Below are positions 1 to 6,205 of a DNA stretch of 54,851 bases, piece by piece. The stretch's first letter is position 1; every line of letters begins with the position of its first letter. Under the pieces are notes generated by a model that searched no databases, had not been told where the DNA came from, and was given only the letters and a program-made list of their open reading frames with translations. The translations under genes and the position numbers were made by a program. Origin of the DNA: Crocinitomicaceae bacterium (GTDB lineage: Bacteria > Bacteroidota > Bacteroidia > Flavobacteriales_D > Crocinitomicaceae); assembly GCA_024643725.1 (NCBI GenBank), contig JAHEMJ010000004.1, positions 1-54,851 of the forward strand, given 5' to 3'.

Positions 1-133
1 CAGGATTGGCTTTCGATTTTGTTAAATCAGCAAATCGATAAAATAGAGTTTTGATATCAATTTCTCTATATTCTGATTCAATTTTTTCTTCAAATCCAAT
101 TGACCAGATGTTTAATTTTAAATTATGAGCCAT
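1..133 (-). CDS. Hypothetical protein, N-terminal part only
   Basis: The first 44 codons of an open frame read leftward off the window edge from an ATG whose protein begins MAHNLKLNIWSIGFEEK. No signal peptide, membrane segment or motif is visible, and I do not recognise the family. The bases before the ATG are A-rich (AAAATAAAAATAAAA), as is usual in front of Bacteroidetes genes, with no Shine-Dalgarno match. It lies in the AT-rich segment that ends at the tRNA-Arg, so it is probably cargo of that integrated element. The open frame and a sensible start are seen; that it is a real gene is inferred. Confidence 0.5.
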   Translation of the reverse strand, partial: MAHNLKLNIWSIGFEEKIESEYREIDIKTLFYRFADLTKSKANP

Positions 134-382
134 TTTTATTTTTATTTTAGTCAGAATAGTTTTCTTTTTGTAACATTACTATTACACCACCAAAATATTA
201 AAAAAATAAAATTTAGATTTTTAATTTTAATTTGCAAAATCTGCAAGTCGAAATCACAAATATCCTATTTATAAAGAAATTATTACATTTAAGTCCTTTG
301 GTTTAAAATAAAATAAATAGTATCAATACTCGTTTTATTAGAATTTTTACTAATCAATAATTAGAAGAAATTTTTATTTTTC
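134..382. other. AT-rich gap without a recognisable gene
   Basis: About 250 bases of very AT-rich sequence lie between the partial gene at the left edge and a degraded coding remnant. All frames are broken by stops and I see no tRNA, strong hairpin or clear promoter. It presumably holds the leader of the left-edge gene. Confidence 0.5.
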
Positions 383-579
383 TCATTTAACAAATCTAAT
401 CTGAATATTTAATTTGAAAAATTTGCGACCATCCATTTCGTAAATTTTACCAAAATCATGTCGTGTACTACTTGCTGTTTCTAAACGAGTATTGGAGATT
501 AAATAATCTTTGAATTTTCTTTTAAAATTTTAAAAAATCCTTCAGATCTGTTGTATGATCGTACAACTATATGCTGCAT
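383..579 (-). pseudogene. Frameshifted C-terminal remnant, possibly of a type II restriction enzyme
   Basis: Two overlapping minus-strand frames join into one plausible protein tail. The first reads RSEGFFKILKENSK and then hits a stop; shifting frame at that point continues DYLISNTRLETASSTRHDFG, then GKIYEMDGRKFFKLNIQIRF before the stop at 383-385. The end of the joined tail, with the Arg-His/Phe-Gly-Lys-Ile-Tyr pattern and final LNIQIRF, reminds me of the last 40 or so residues of some type II restriction endonucleases, but I cannot confirm it without a search. No N-terminal part remains, since upstream sequence turns into palindromes. A decayed restriction-modification gene would fit a mobile island. 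Frameshift and truncation are seen; the family is a guess. Confidence 0.4.
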
Positions 580-580
580 T

Positions 581-600
581 TATCCGCATTAATTCGGATA
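581..600. repeat. Short palindrome TATCCG...CGGATA
   Basis: TATCCG-CATTAATT-CGGATA can fold as a small hairpin. It shares the core TCCGCATTAA with the larger palindrome about 40 bases to the right (the terminator-like hairpin), so the two may be copies of one repeat. Confidence 0.4.
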
Positions 601-634
601 AACACGAATACAGTCGAATACAAACGCATTCAAA

Positions 635-671
635 CGAAAAAATCCGCATTAAAACGTTTTAATGCGGATTT
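635..671 (-). terminator. Rho-independent terminator for the lipoprotein operon
   Basis: A perfect 32-base palindrome with arms AAATCCGCATTAAAAC and its complement is followed on the minus strand by a run of T. It lies about 60 bases after the stop codon of the small lipoprotein gene and would end the two-gene minus-strand transcript. Confidence 0.65.
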
Positions 672-728
672 ACTTTTAAGTTATCGCTTTGACTTTAAGA
701 TCCGTTAGCCGGACCAATTTCAAGCAAC

Positions 729-1049
729 TTATTTTTTATCAACCGGGATGCCATAAACGTCACCGGTAACCTTAATTTTACGGCCACTTTTTTTAACATA
801 AACCGTAACGTTTTTCAAGAATTCGCCACCTTCAACTGACTTCACAGCCTGATCTACACATTCTTCTAATGGGTCAATCTTTTTTGTTTTTACAACTGCC
901 TCTGCATTCACCTTTAATTTTTGGTATTCCGTTTTTGAATCAACGTTACCATTGGCAAGCATGGTGAAGTCTCCATAGCGCTTGAAGCCACATGAGCTAA
1001 GTGTTCCTATGGCAATCAGCATTGCCATCGTTTTCATTGTTGTTTTCAT
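729..1049 (-). CDS. Small predicted lipoprotein
   Basis: This 106-residue protein begins with a short charged start and a hydrophobic stretch ending in the lipobox LSSC (Cys20), so it is probably exported and lipid-anchored. The mature part is Lys/Val-rich and soluble, with one further Cys in the sequence PLEECVDQAVK and a predicted beta-strand tail (VTVYVKKSGRKIKVTGDVYG). I recognise no family. It lies 18 bases behind the secreted duplicated-domain protein on the same strand and is followed by a strong terminator, so the two form an operon. Signal and lipobox are seen; surface location is inferred. Confidence 0.65.
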   Translation of the reverse strand: MKTTMKTMAMLIAIGTLSSCGFKRYGDFTMLANGNVDSKTEYQKLKVNAEAVVKTKKIDPLEECVDQAVKSVEGGEFLKNVTVYVKKSGRKIKVTGDVYGIPVDKK

Positions 1050-1067
1050 ATATGTATTGATTACAGG

Positions 1068-2036
1068 TTATTTTACCTTATTTGCCTGAATGGTATTACC
1101 CGAACAGCAAGAAGTACCTTCCGTTAATTCCATTTTGAAATAGTCTGCAGTGACGCTATTAAAGCGATATTTCGCTGTTTCATTGAATTTGTAACGTCGT
1201 TCACCAATTAATTTATAATCGATTTCCGTCCAAGTTTCATTAAGTGTGATTACTCCTTTTTCATCAAGAAACCATTCACCGTTTGCGGTATTTCCTTCAA
1301 TGGAAAAATAGCGAACAGAGATAGAACCATCCTTGAAGGTTTTGAGGTAAGTTCCATTGTCATTCAAGGTAATGGTGAAATTTTGATCAGTTTTCCATGT
1401 TCCCAAGATGTTCTTTTTTGAAATGGTATTCACTTCAGTTTGTGGTTTTACAACTGGCTTCTCCAAAGAAACGTTATTGGATTTTGCACATTTCGTGAAA
1501 GTTGAATTCAGGAATTGTTTCATCTCGATTTCAATCATGGCATCGTAGGCAGCTTTGGTCATATTGTTTACCGTCTGATTGATGCAGCAAAGTGAAATCA
1601 GCTCCTTGTCTGATTCACTTAAAAATGAATACTCGTCAATTTTTCGAGCAAAATCTTTGGCGAGCTTTTCTTTCGATTCTCGATCCCATTCTTTCGTCTC
1701 AACTTTAACAGTGGTTGGTTCCTTTTCCTTTTCTTTTGGTTTTTCAGAAATGTCGACTCCGATGTTTTTAGCACATTGACTGATGATGGATTCATAAATA
1801 CGTTCGATTTCAATATCAATTTTTGAGTTAAAATCTTTCTTTGTGTATTTAGCTGTAAGTGCTTCTAAACCACATAGTGCGATGGTTTCCTTTTGTTCAG
1901 AGCTTAGTGTCTTATAGGCACCCAATTTTGAGGTAAATTCAGAGAATAGATTACTTCGATCGTCTTTTGCCCATTCTGTTTGAGAGAAGGAATAGCTGCT
2001 AATAAAAAGCAAGATAAGTAGTGTTATTTTTTTCAT
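1068..2036 (-). CDS. Secreted protein with a duplicated helical domain and a lipocalin-like C-terminus
   Basis: The ATG at 2036 is chosen because it gives a clean signal peptide (MKKITLLILLFISSYSFSQ); a longer in-frame start would put 17 unlike residues before it and cross the operator. The mature protein has two copies of a domain of about 75 residues: each starts E-W with Asp/Arg, has an aromatic/Ser-rich middle and a Cys pattern (ALCGLEAL and SLCCINQT), and ends in KCAK or QCAK. An E/K/P-rich linker joins them. The last 110 residues (ILGTWKTDQNFTITLNDNG onward) are beta-rich and resemble lipocalin-like or DUF4488-like domains. Function unknown. It leads a two-gene operon and starts directly beside a large inverted repeat, divergent from an XRE regulator. 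Confidence 0.7.
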   Translation of the reverse strand: MKKITLLILLFISSYSFSQTEWAKDDRSNLFSEFTSKLGAYKTLSSEQKETIALCGLEALTAKYTKKDFNSKIDIEIERIYESIISQCAKNIGVDISEKPKEKEKEPTTVKVETKEWDRESKEKLAKDFARKIDEYSFLSESDKELISLCCINQTVNNMTKAAYDAMIEIEMKQFLNSTFTKCAKSNNVSLEKPVVKPQTEVNTISKKNILGTWKTDQNFTITLNDNGTYLKTFKDGSISVRYFSIEGNTANGEWFLDEKGVITLNETWTEIDYKLIGERRYKFNETAKYRFNSVTADYFKMELTEGTSCCSGNTIQANKVK

Positions 2037-2038
2037 GC

Positions 2039-2080
2039 GTTGTATAATTTGCATCAAATATACGAAACAAATTATACAAC
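2039..2080. promoter_or_regulatory. 13-bp inverted repeat bracketing a promoter element (probable operator)
   Basis: GTTGTATAATTTG at 2039-2051 is repeated exactly in inverted form at 2068-2080 across a 16-base spacer. The spacer contains, on the minus strand, TATATTTG (2055-2062), a match to the Bacteroidetes -7 element TAnnTTTG. The arrangement lies two bases from the start codon of the secreted-protein gene and in the gap to the divergent XRE gene, which makes it a good operator candidate for that regulator. Confidence 0.55.
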
Positions 2081-2132
2081 AGTACATTTATGCTCTGTTT
2101 AATACGCAATTCAAAATCTACCTTCGGGGCAA

Positions 2133-2399
2133 ATGACCGAGGAAGAATACATAAAAGAAGTTTGCACAAAAATCAAACTGATTAGAGTCAAGAAAAAAAT
2201 GACTCAACTAGAACTTGCTTCCAAAATAGGTATTGAGGATTCAAGTTTACGTAGGATTGAATCTGGTAAGACAAATCCAACACTCAAAACAATTTATAGA
2301 ATTGCCTCTGCTTTTGAAATCGAAGTTGAGGAAATATTTTCCTTTACCATTGTTACACAAACAACGGATAGCGATCAGGAGGCTAAAAAGGATAATTAA
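2133..2399 (+). CDS. XRE-family transcriptional regulator
   Basis: The 88-residue protein is nearly all one Cro/C1-type helix-turn-helix domain: KIKLIRVKKKMTQLELASKI, then SSLRRIESGKTNPTLKTIYR and a helix ending VEEIFSF, the usual shape for this family. A short charged tail follows. Small XRE proteins bind palindromic operators and often control neighbours. Its gene is divergent from the secreted duplicated-domain protein, with a 13-bp inverted repeat between them, so autoregulation and control of that operon are likely (inferred). The stop codon lies one base from the stop of the convergent small membrane protein gene. Confidence 0.85.
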   Translation: MTEEEYIKEVCTKIKLIRVKKKMTQLELASKIGIEDSSLRRIESGKTNPTLKTIYRIASAFEIEVEEIFSFTIVTQTTDSDQEAKKDN

Positions 2400-2400
2400 T

Positions 2401-2595
2401 TCATTCCATGTATTCAGTTAGAATGACACGAAGCTCTGGCTTTACTTCAATTCTGTTTAGAATGTAAATGGTTGCCGCAATTGCGCCAGCAACTAAAATT
2501 ACGTCTACAATTAAGTCACTGGATTTCGTCGCCACCTCAGGTACATAATTCTGAAATCCAACAGGATTGAAATGATTATAAAGTACTTGTCCCAT
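2401..2595 (-). CDS. Small membrane protein
   Basis: A 64-residue protein with one hydrophobic segment (about residues 29-48, SDLIVDVILVAGAIAATIYI) and a short charged C-terminal tail. No family is recognised. Its start overlaps the 3' end of the upstream Cys-rich gene by 20 bases, which points to translational coupling, and its stop abuts that of the convergent XRE gene. Such small coupled membrane proteins are frequent island cargo. The coding call rests on coupling and the membrane segment. Confidence 0.5.
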   Translation of the reverse strand: MGQVLYNHFNPVGFQNYVPEVATKSSDLIVDVILVAGAIAATIYILNRIEVKPELRVILTEYME

Positions 2596-2971
2596 ATTTT
2601 CTCTTTTTGATGATTAAAAAATTGTTTCCTACTAACTGATAAGCAAAGGGTCCGATTGCGTGAAATGGCTTATCGTAGCGATCGTCTTTCATTGGTGTGA
2701 ATGGGCAATCGTTTGGGAAATTAAGTTGTTGCATTACTAATTTCGGTACAAGGCATTGTCTATTCGCATCGGGTTTAAATACTCCTCTGAGTATATTGAT
2801 GGCACGATTGTACTTTTCTACGTATTCCTTATTTAACATTCTGGCCTCGCTTGCTCTTCGATTGTTTTCATGTGTTTTGCAATCGGTATCACAATACACT
2901 TGATTTTTCCTACCGTAAAATTCCTCTTGGCAATATAAGAACCCACATGTTTTTAAATATATTCCTGACAT
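2576..2971 (-). CDS. Small Cys-rich (zinc-ribbon-like) protein
   Basis: The N-terminal 35 residues carry four Cys as C-x4-C (Cys9, Cys14) and C-x3-C (Cys27, Cys31) around FYGRKNQVYCDTDCK. This resembles a small zinc-binding module seen in many Bacteroidetes proteins of the form C-x2-C...GRxDQxFC-x2/3-C. The rest is helical (YVEKYNRAINILRGVF) and ends in a basic tail; I recognise no enzymatic motif. It could bind DNA or a protein partner. It is divergent from the MerR-like regulator across 60 bases that contain a 14-bp palindrome, and it overlaps the small membrane protein behind it. Confidence 0.65.
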   Translation of the reverse strand: MSGIYLKTCGFLYCQEEFYGRKNQVYCDTDCKTHENNRRASEARMLNKEYVEKYNRAINILRGVFKPDANRQCLVPKLVMQQLNFPNDCPFTPMKDDRYDKPFHAIGPFAYQLVGNNFLIIKKRKYGTSTL

Positions 2972-2972
2972 G

Positions 2973-3003
2973 TTACATTTATTTTTCTATTACATTAATG
3001 TAA
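2973..3003. promoter_or_regulatory. 14-bp palindrome TTACATTAATGTAA plus half-site (probable operator)
   Basis: The 60-base gap between two divergent genes holds a perfect palindrome, TTACATTAATGTAA (2990-3003), and an extra half-site, TTACAT (2973-2978), beside the start codon of the Cys-rich gene. Its position suggests a binding site for the adjacent MerR-like regulator. Confidence 0.45.
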
Positions 3004-3031
3004 AGTTATAAATTATTTCTAATTTTACTAC

Positions 3032-3949
3032 ATGAAAAAAAATGAACAGATAAAAAAATCGTTCGATGCATTTGTAGAAATTGAAACCAATCCAATTGAA
3101 TTTATGCGTGAAAGAAGATTTACACTTAAAGAATTTGGATTTTCGCCTAGAGTAGCAAATCATTGGATTGAGAAAGGAATTATTGGTGATAGCCATGAGG
3201 CTAAAAAGAAAATCATCTTGAATTTAACGGAGGTCTTTTGGATCAAACTGGTTGATCAGCTTAGAAGCTTTAATGTCTCCATTGAAGGAATCAAAAAGAT
3301 CAAAGACGAATTCTTCACGAAGCCTCAAAATGTATTCGGAGCTATCGAAAAAGAATCTGTAATAGAAAAGTTAAAGGAACTCAATCTTATTCCTAAAGAA
3401 TTTGAGAAGCATTTCAATGACGACCAAATTTGGGCTGATCTAGCAAAATATCAGTTGAATGATTTTGAGTTGTTAATCCAGCATATTTTACTTGAGCGCA
3501 CACCATTCTTTTTAATCTTTGATAACAAGGATGAATTTTTATTTGTTCAAGAGGGATCTTTAGACAATAACGATGATGACTTCAAAAACAAGCTTGAACG
3601 CATCACACGAAAATCACACATACGCATTTCGATAAATGACGTTTTGGAGGATATTGTCGATGTTTTTGGCCCCCTTGCTTGCACAGAAAAACTACCGATT
3701 CTTTCAAAGAAGGAAGCTGAAATCATTGAATTGTTGCGCACCGAAAATGCCGCAAGAGTTGAAATTCGTTACAACAACGAATCAAAACCTCATTTTGTAG
3801 AAGTAACCACAAAAAACCTTATTAGTGAAAGAGCTCGTTTGAACGAATTGATTCTTTCAAGGGGTTACCAAGATATTACATTTAAAACCCAAAATGGACA
3901 GGTTGTGTATTGTGAAAAAACCACCAAATATAAACTTGATACCAAATAA
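3032..3949 (+). CDS. MerR-like DNA-binding protein
   Basis: Residues of about 30-95 look like a MerR-type winged helix: TLKEFGFSPRVANHWIEKGI followed by a second helix-rich part and LNLTEVFWIKLVDQLRSFNV. The C-terminal half has a charged helical segment and a second possible winged domain (LSKKEAEIIELLRTENAARV, then a beta-rich end). No metal or drug-binding signature is visible. At 305 residues it is longer than simple MerR proteins. It precedes a 51-residue protein and the serine recombinase on the same strand, so it may regulate integration or excision (inferred). Autoregulation through the upstream palindrome is likely. Confidence 0.7.
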   Translation: MKKNEQIKKSFDAFVEIETNPIEFMRERRFTLKEFGFSPRVANHWIEKGIIGDSHEAKKKIILNLTEVFWIKLVDQLRSFNVSIEGIKKIKDEFFTKPQNVFGAIEKESVIEKLKELNLIPKEFEKHFNDDQIWADLAKYQLNDFELLIQHILLERTPFFLIFDNKDEFLFVQEGSLDNNDDDFKNKLERITRKSHIRISINDVLEDIVDVFGPLACTEKLPILSKKEAEIIELLRTENAARVEIRYNNESKPHFVEVTTKNLISERARLNELILSRGYQDITFKTQNGQVVYCEKTTKYKLDTK

Positions 3950-4016
3950 CTTGGATCAATTGTAAATAGCGCAAATTACCTAATACCTAGGAATGCGAGC
4001 ACATCCATAATTTGAA

Positions 4017-4172
4017 ATGGATTTGTCAAAAGAAGAACGAAAAAAAAGATTAATTGAGAGAATTAGTAAGCAGAAAAAAATGACAATAGAACAAGCAACA
4101 GAATACCTTGCTGTTCTCGAAACTTACTGTGAATTAGTAATAAAGTACACTTTATTTAAAGGTAATGAATAG
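4017..4172 (+). CDS. 51-residue protein coupled to the serine recombinase
   Basis: ATG at 4017 opens a 51-codon frame, MDLSKEERKKRLIERISKQK then KMTIEQATEYLAVLETYCEL and a short hydrophobic end, stopping at 4170-4172. Its last 8 bases overlap the recombinase start (ATG at 4165), so the two are almost certainly translated in series. It is strongly basic at the front and amphipathic behind, like small DNA-binding or directionality factors of integrases, although I do not recognise its family. Length and overlap are seen; a role in recombination is inferred. Confidence 0.6.
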   Translation: MDLSKEERKKRLIERISKQKKMTIEQATEYLAVLETYCELVIKYTLFKGNE

Positions 4173-5751
4173 ATTGAAGGATTTTGAAAAACTCTATGGA
4201 CTGAGCACCAAAAAGAATAACCGCAACAAAGCGATTATCTATACCCGTGTGTCAACCAAAGAGCAGGCTGACAACAATACCAGTTTGGCTACTCAAAAGC
4301 AATATTGTGAAGATTTCGCCTTGAAAAATGGCTACGAAGTTGTGGAATATTTTGGTGGAACCTATGAGTCCGCTAAAACCGATGAACGCAAAGAATTTCA
4401 GCGCATGATTAAATATGCTCGTCAGAATTCGACCATCGGTTACATCCTGATCTATTCCTATGACCGTTTCTCTCGTTCAGGGGCCAATGCCTCATACATT
4501 GCTGACGAACTTAAGAAACAAGGAATTACGCTGATCGCCGTCACACAAAAAGTAGATACTTCAAATGCAGGAGGAATCATGCAGCAAGATTTCTTCTTTT
4601 TGTTAAGCCGTTTTGACAACGAAATGCGCAGAGATAAGACCAAAACTGGAATGACGGAGTTATTACGCAAAGGTTATTGGCTATGGACGCCACCTAGGGG
4701 CTATCAGAACCTCAAAAAGCACCACAGAGCCGTAGATTGGGAAATTGTTGTAACCGCAGAAGGGGACTTGCTCAGACAAGCTTTTCAGTGGAGACGCCAT
4801 AATACCTTCAGTTCAGCAGAAATAGTCAGAAAGCTCAATGCTCAGGGAATGAAGATTGATGAAAAACGCCTACACGATATTTTTAACAATCCGTTTTATT
4901 GTGGGATTCTCATTTCAAAAATGCTTCCAGGTGAAATCATTCAGGGCCAACACGAACCTTTGGTTTCACAAGAAGATTTCTTGTCCATTCATGCTCCTGC
5001 GAGTAAAGTGGTCAGTAAAACCTATGAAACCATGTCTTTGGACTTGCCTCTAAAGAAATCTTTGCGTTGTCCAACCTGCAATCATTTAATGACTGGCTTC
5101 TATGTAAAATCAAAAGACCTGTTCTATTACAAATGTCAAAAGAAATGCATTGGGGTGAATGTGAGTGCTAAAAAATTACACGATGCATTCTTGGATTTAC
5201 TCAAATCATACCAACTCGATTTAAGTGAGTTAGAAAATGAGATTTTGCCAGAAATTATGCAATACAAACTGCTTGAACTCTCAAAAGAGGATGCCAATGA
5301 AATATCAGCAACTAAATCGAGAATAACGCAGGTAAAGAAAGATCTAGAAGTCATCGAAGAACGTTATGCTACAGGGAAAATAGATGCGCTTATTTACACG
5401 AAGTTTAGTGAAAAGTATAAAACTGAGTTGGCTGAATTAGAGCAAAAATTGATGAACCCTCACATGACGAGTTCTAACCTTAAAAAATGCATCAAAAACG
5501 GACTTGAAATCGCCCGTAAACTCAGTAATCTATGGGAATCTGCGGATGTGTTCGGTAAACACAAATTGCAACATATTTTATTTCCAAACGGATTCACTTA
5601 CGACAAGCAAAATGGCAGAGTTCTAACTTTTAGAACCAACATTTTAATTGAGTTAACTCGTTGTTTTTCAGATGCTTTTAAGGAAATAAAAAACGGAGAT
5701 TCGATCAATTTTGACCAAATCTCCGCTCGAGTGACCCCGGAGGGATTCTAA
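4165..5751 (+). CDS. Large serine recombinase (integrase) ending inside the tRNA-Arg gene
   Basis: This 528-residue protein has the layout of large serine recombinases. The resolvase-type catalytic domain (about 21-170) has YTRVSTKEQ with the probable nucleophile Ser30 and the arginine-rich motif YSYDRFSRSG. A recombinase DNA-binding domain follows (about 190-285), then a zinc ribbon (CPTCNHL...YYKCQKKC, about 302-329) and a coiled coil (about 365-430). Such enzymes integrate and excise elements at short att sites by double-strand cleavage. The C-terminal residues VTPEGF and the stop codon are read from the tRNA-Arg 3' end on the opposite strand, so the gene abuts the attachment site, as expected for an integrase at the end of its element. 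Translation is coupled to the 51-residue protein. Confidence 0.93.
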   Translation: MNRLKDFEKLYGLSTKKNNRNKAIIYTRVSTKEQADNNTSLATQKQYCEDFALKNGYEVVEYFGGTYESAKTDERKEFQRMIKYARQNSTIGYILIYSYDRFSRSGANASYIADELKKQGITLIAVTQKVDTSNAGGIMQQDFFFLLSRFDNEMRRDKTKTGMTELLRKGYWLWTPPRGYQNLKKHHRAVDWEIVVTAEGDLLRQAFQWRRHNTFSSAEIVRKLNAQGMKIDEKRLHDIFNNPFYCGILISKMLPGEIIQGQHEPLVSQEDFLSIHAPASKVVSKTYETMSLDLPLKKSLRCPTCNHLMTGFYVKSKDLFYYKCQKKCIGVNVSAKKLHDAFLDLLKSYQLDLSELENEILPEIMQYKLLELSKEDANEISATKSRITQVKKDLEVIEERYATGKIDALIYTKFSEKYKTELAELEQKLMNPHMTSSNLKKCIKNGLEIARKLSNLWESADVFGKHKLQHILFPNGFTYDKQNGRVLTFRTNILIELTRCFSDAFKEIKNGDSINFDQISARVTPEGF

Positions 5752-5805
5752 CCCACAACCGCTGGAGCCGAAATCCAGTGCGCTATACAGTTGCGCCACG
5801 GAGCC
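5732..5805 (-). tRNA. tRNA-Arg (anticodon TCG)
   Basis: Reading on the minus strand, the 74 nt fold as a cloverleaf: acceptor GGCTCCG with CGGGGTC plus discriminator A, D-stem GCGC/GCGC, anticodon stem CTGGA/TCCAG with loop TTTCGGC (anticodon TCG), five-base variable loop, T-stem GTGGG/CCCTC. CCA is not encoded. Oddities: two G-U pairs in the acceptor (2-71, 4-69), a T-T mismatch at 50-64, D-loop AACTGTATA with T19 instead of G19, and T-loop TTAGAAT with A56 instead of C56. T19 and A56 can still pair, so the tertiary contact is kept in a different form. The 3' half overlaps the recombinase gene and may come from the element. Confidence 0.9.
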
Positions 5806-5847
5806 AATTGGATCAACGTGGATATGTGATCCCCGCCTACCTATGTA

Positions 5848-5878
5848 CAAAGATACACTCGATTTTTTGTTTTGTCAA
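5848..5878 (-). promoter_or_regulatory. Promoter of tRNA-Arg (TTG-N20-TATCTTTG)
   Basis: On the minus strand TTG (5878-5876) is followed after 20 bases by TATCTTTG (5855-5848), an exact match to the Bacteroidetes -33/-7 consensus. It lies about 43 bases upstream of the mature tRNA 5' end, on the core side, so it is unaffected by integration. Confidence 0.7.
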
Positions 5879-5893
5879 TGAATTTATCGTTCA

Positions 5894-6145
5894 TCAACTC
5901 ATTTTTCCAATGGCGCAACTGACATAAGATTTTGTTTTTGAAAGTAGGTCGTTGTTTCCAAGCTCGGGATATCCAAGTCCCGCGAGTTTTTCAATGAGCA
6001 CATGTCGATCGGCGTGTCCCGTGACTTCAATTACTCCGCTTTCGATATCAACATGAATGGACTCCACCCCTACTACTTTTCGGAGGGATTTTTCAACGCT
6101 GGAAACACATCCACCGCATTTTAAATTTTCTACTTGAATGATCAT
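5894..6145 (-). CDS. Heavy-metal-associated (HMA) domain protein
   Basis: An 83-residue protein with a ferredoxin-like HMA fold: the metal loop LKCGGCVSSVEKSLRKV holds Cys10 and Cys13 (C-G-G-C), followed by VESIHVDIESGVIEVTG. These proteins bind Cu(I) or similar soft metals and hand them to P-type ATPases, or act as small chaperones. An additional 20-residue tail has one more Cys (SYVSCAIGK). No P-type ATPase is nearby. It follows the exopolyphosphatase-like gene on the same strand after 60 bases that contain inverted repeats. Confidence 0.85.
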   Translation of the reverse strand: MIIQVENLKCGGCVSSVEKSLRKVVGVESIHVDIESGVIEVTGHADRHVLIEKLAGLGYPELGNNDLLSKTKSYVSCAIGKMS

Positions 6146-6150
6146 GGTTT

Positions 6151-6182
6151 CTTGTTTTATAGCAAGTTACAAGCTATACAAG
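6151..6182. promoter_or_regulatory. Inverted repeat TATAGC-N9-GCTATA upstream of the HMA gene
   Basis: TATAGC (6158-6163) and GCTATA (6173-6178) are flanked by CTTG and CAAG, giving an imperfect palindrome within 40 bases of the HMA start codon. It could be an operator or a small hairpin in the leader. No regulator is known from the window. Confidence 0.25.
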
Positions 6183-6205
6183 ATTCTATGTGTAACGCAG
6201 GTTAC

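Larger units (their letters stand above)
1..5748. mobile_element. Right-hand part of an integrated element at tRNA-Arg
   Basis: The AT-rich block from the left edge to the tRNA 3' end carries an integrase, two regulators, small proteins and a gene remnant, while the other side of the tRNA carries conserved core genes of different composition. The recombinase gene ends within the tRNA, the typical place of an attachment site. No second copy of the tRNA 3' end is visible in 1-5700, so the left end must be outside the window. The element's extent and mobility are inferred. Confidence 0.6.

Noticed and set aside
550..567. Near-palindrome GTTGTATGATCGTACAAC as an independent operator.
   Set aside because: It lies within a decayed coding remnant and has one mismatch; it is mentioned only as a possible weak second site.
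5668..5850. A 60-codon minus-strand frame covering the tRNA.
   Set aside because: It is a translation of the tRNA-Arg and its flanks.
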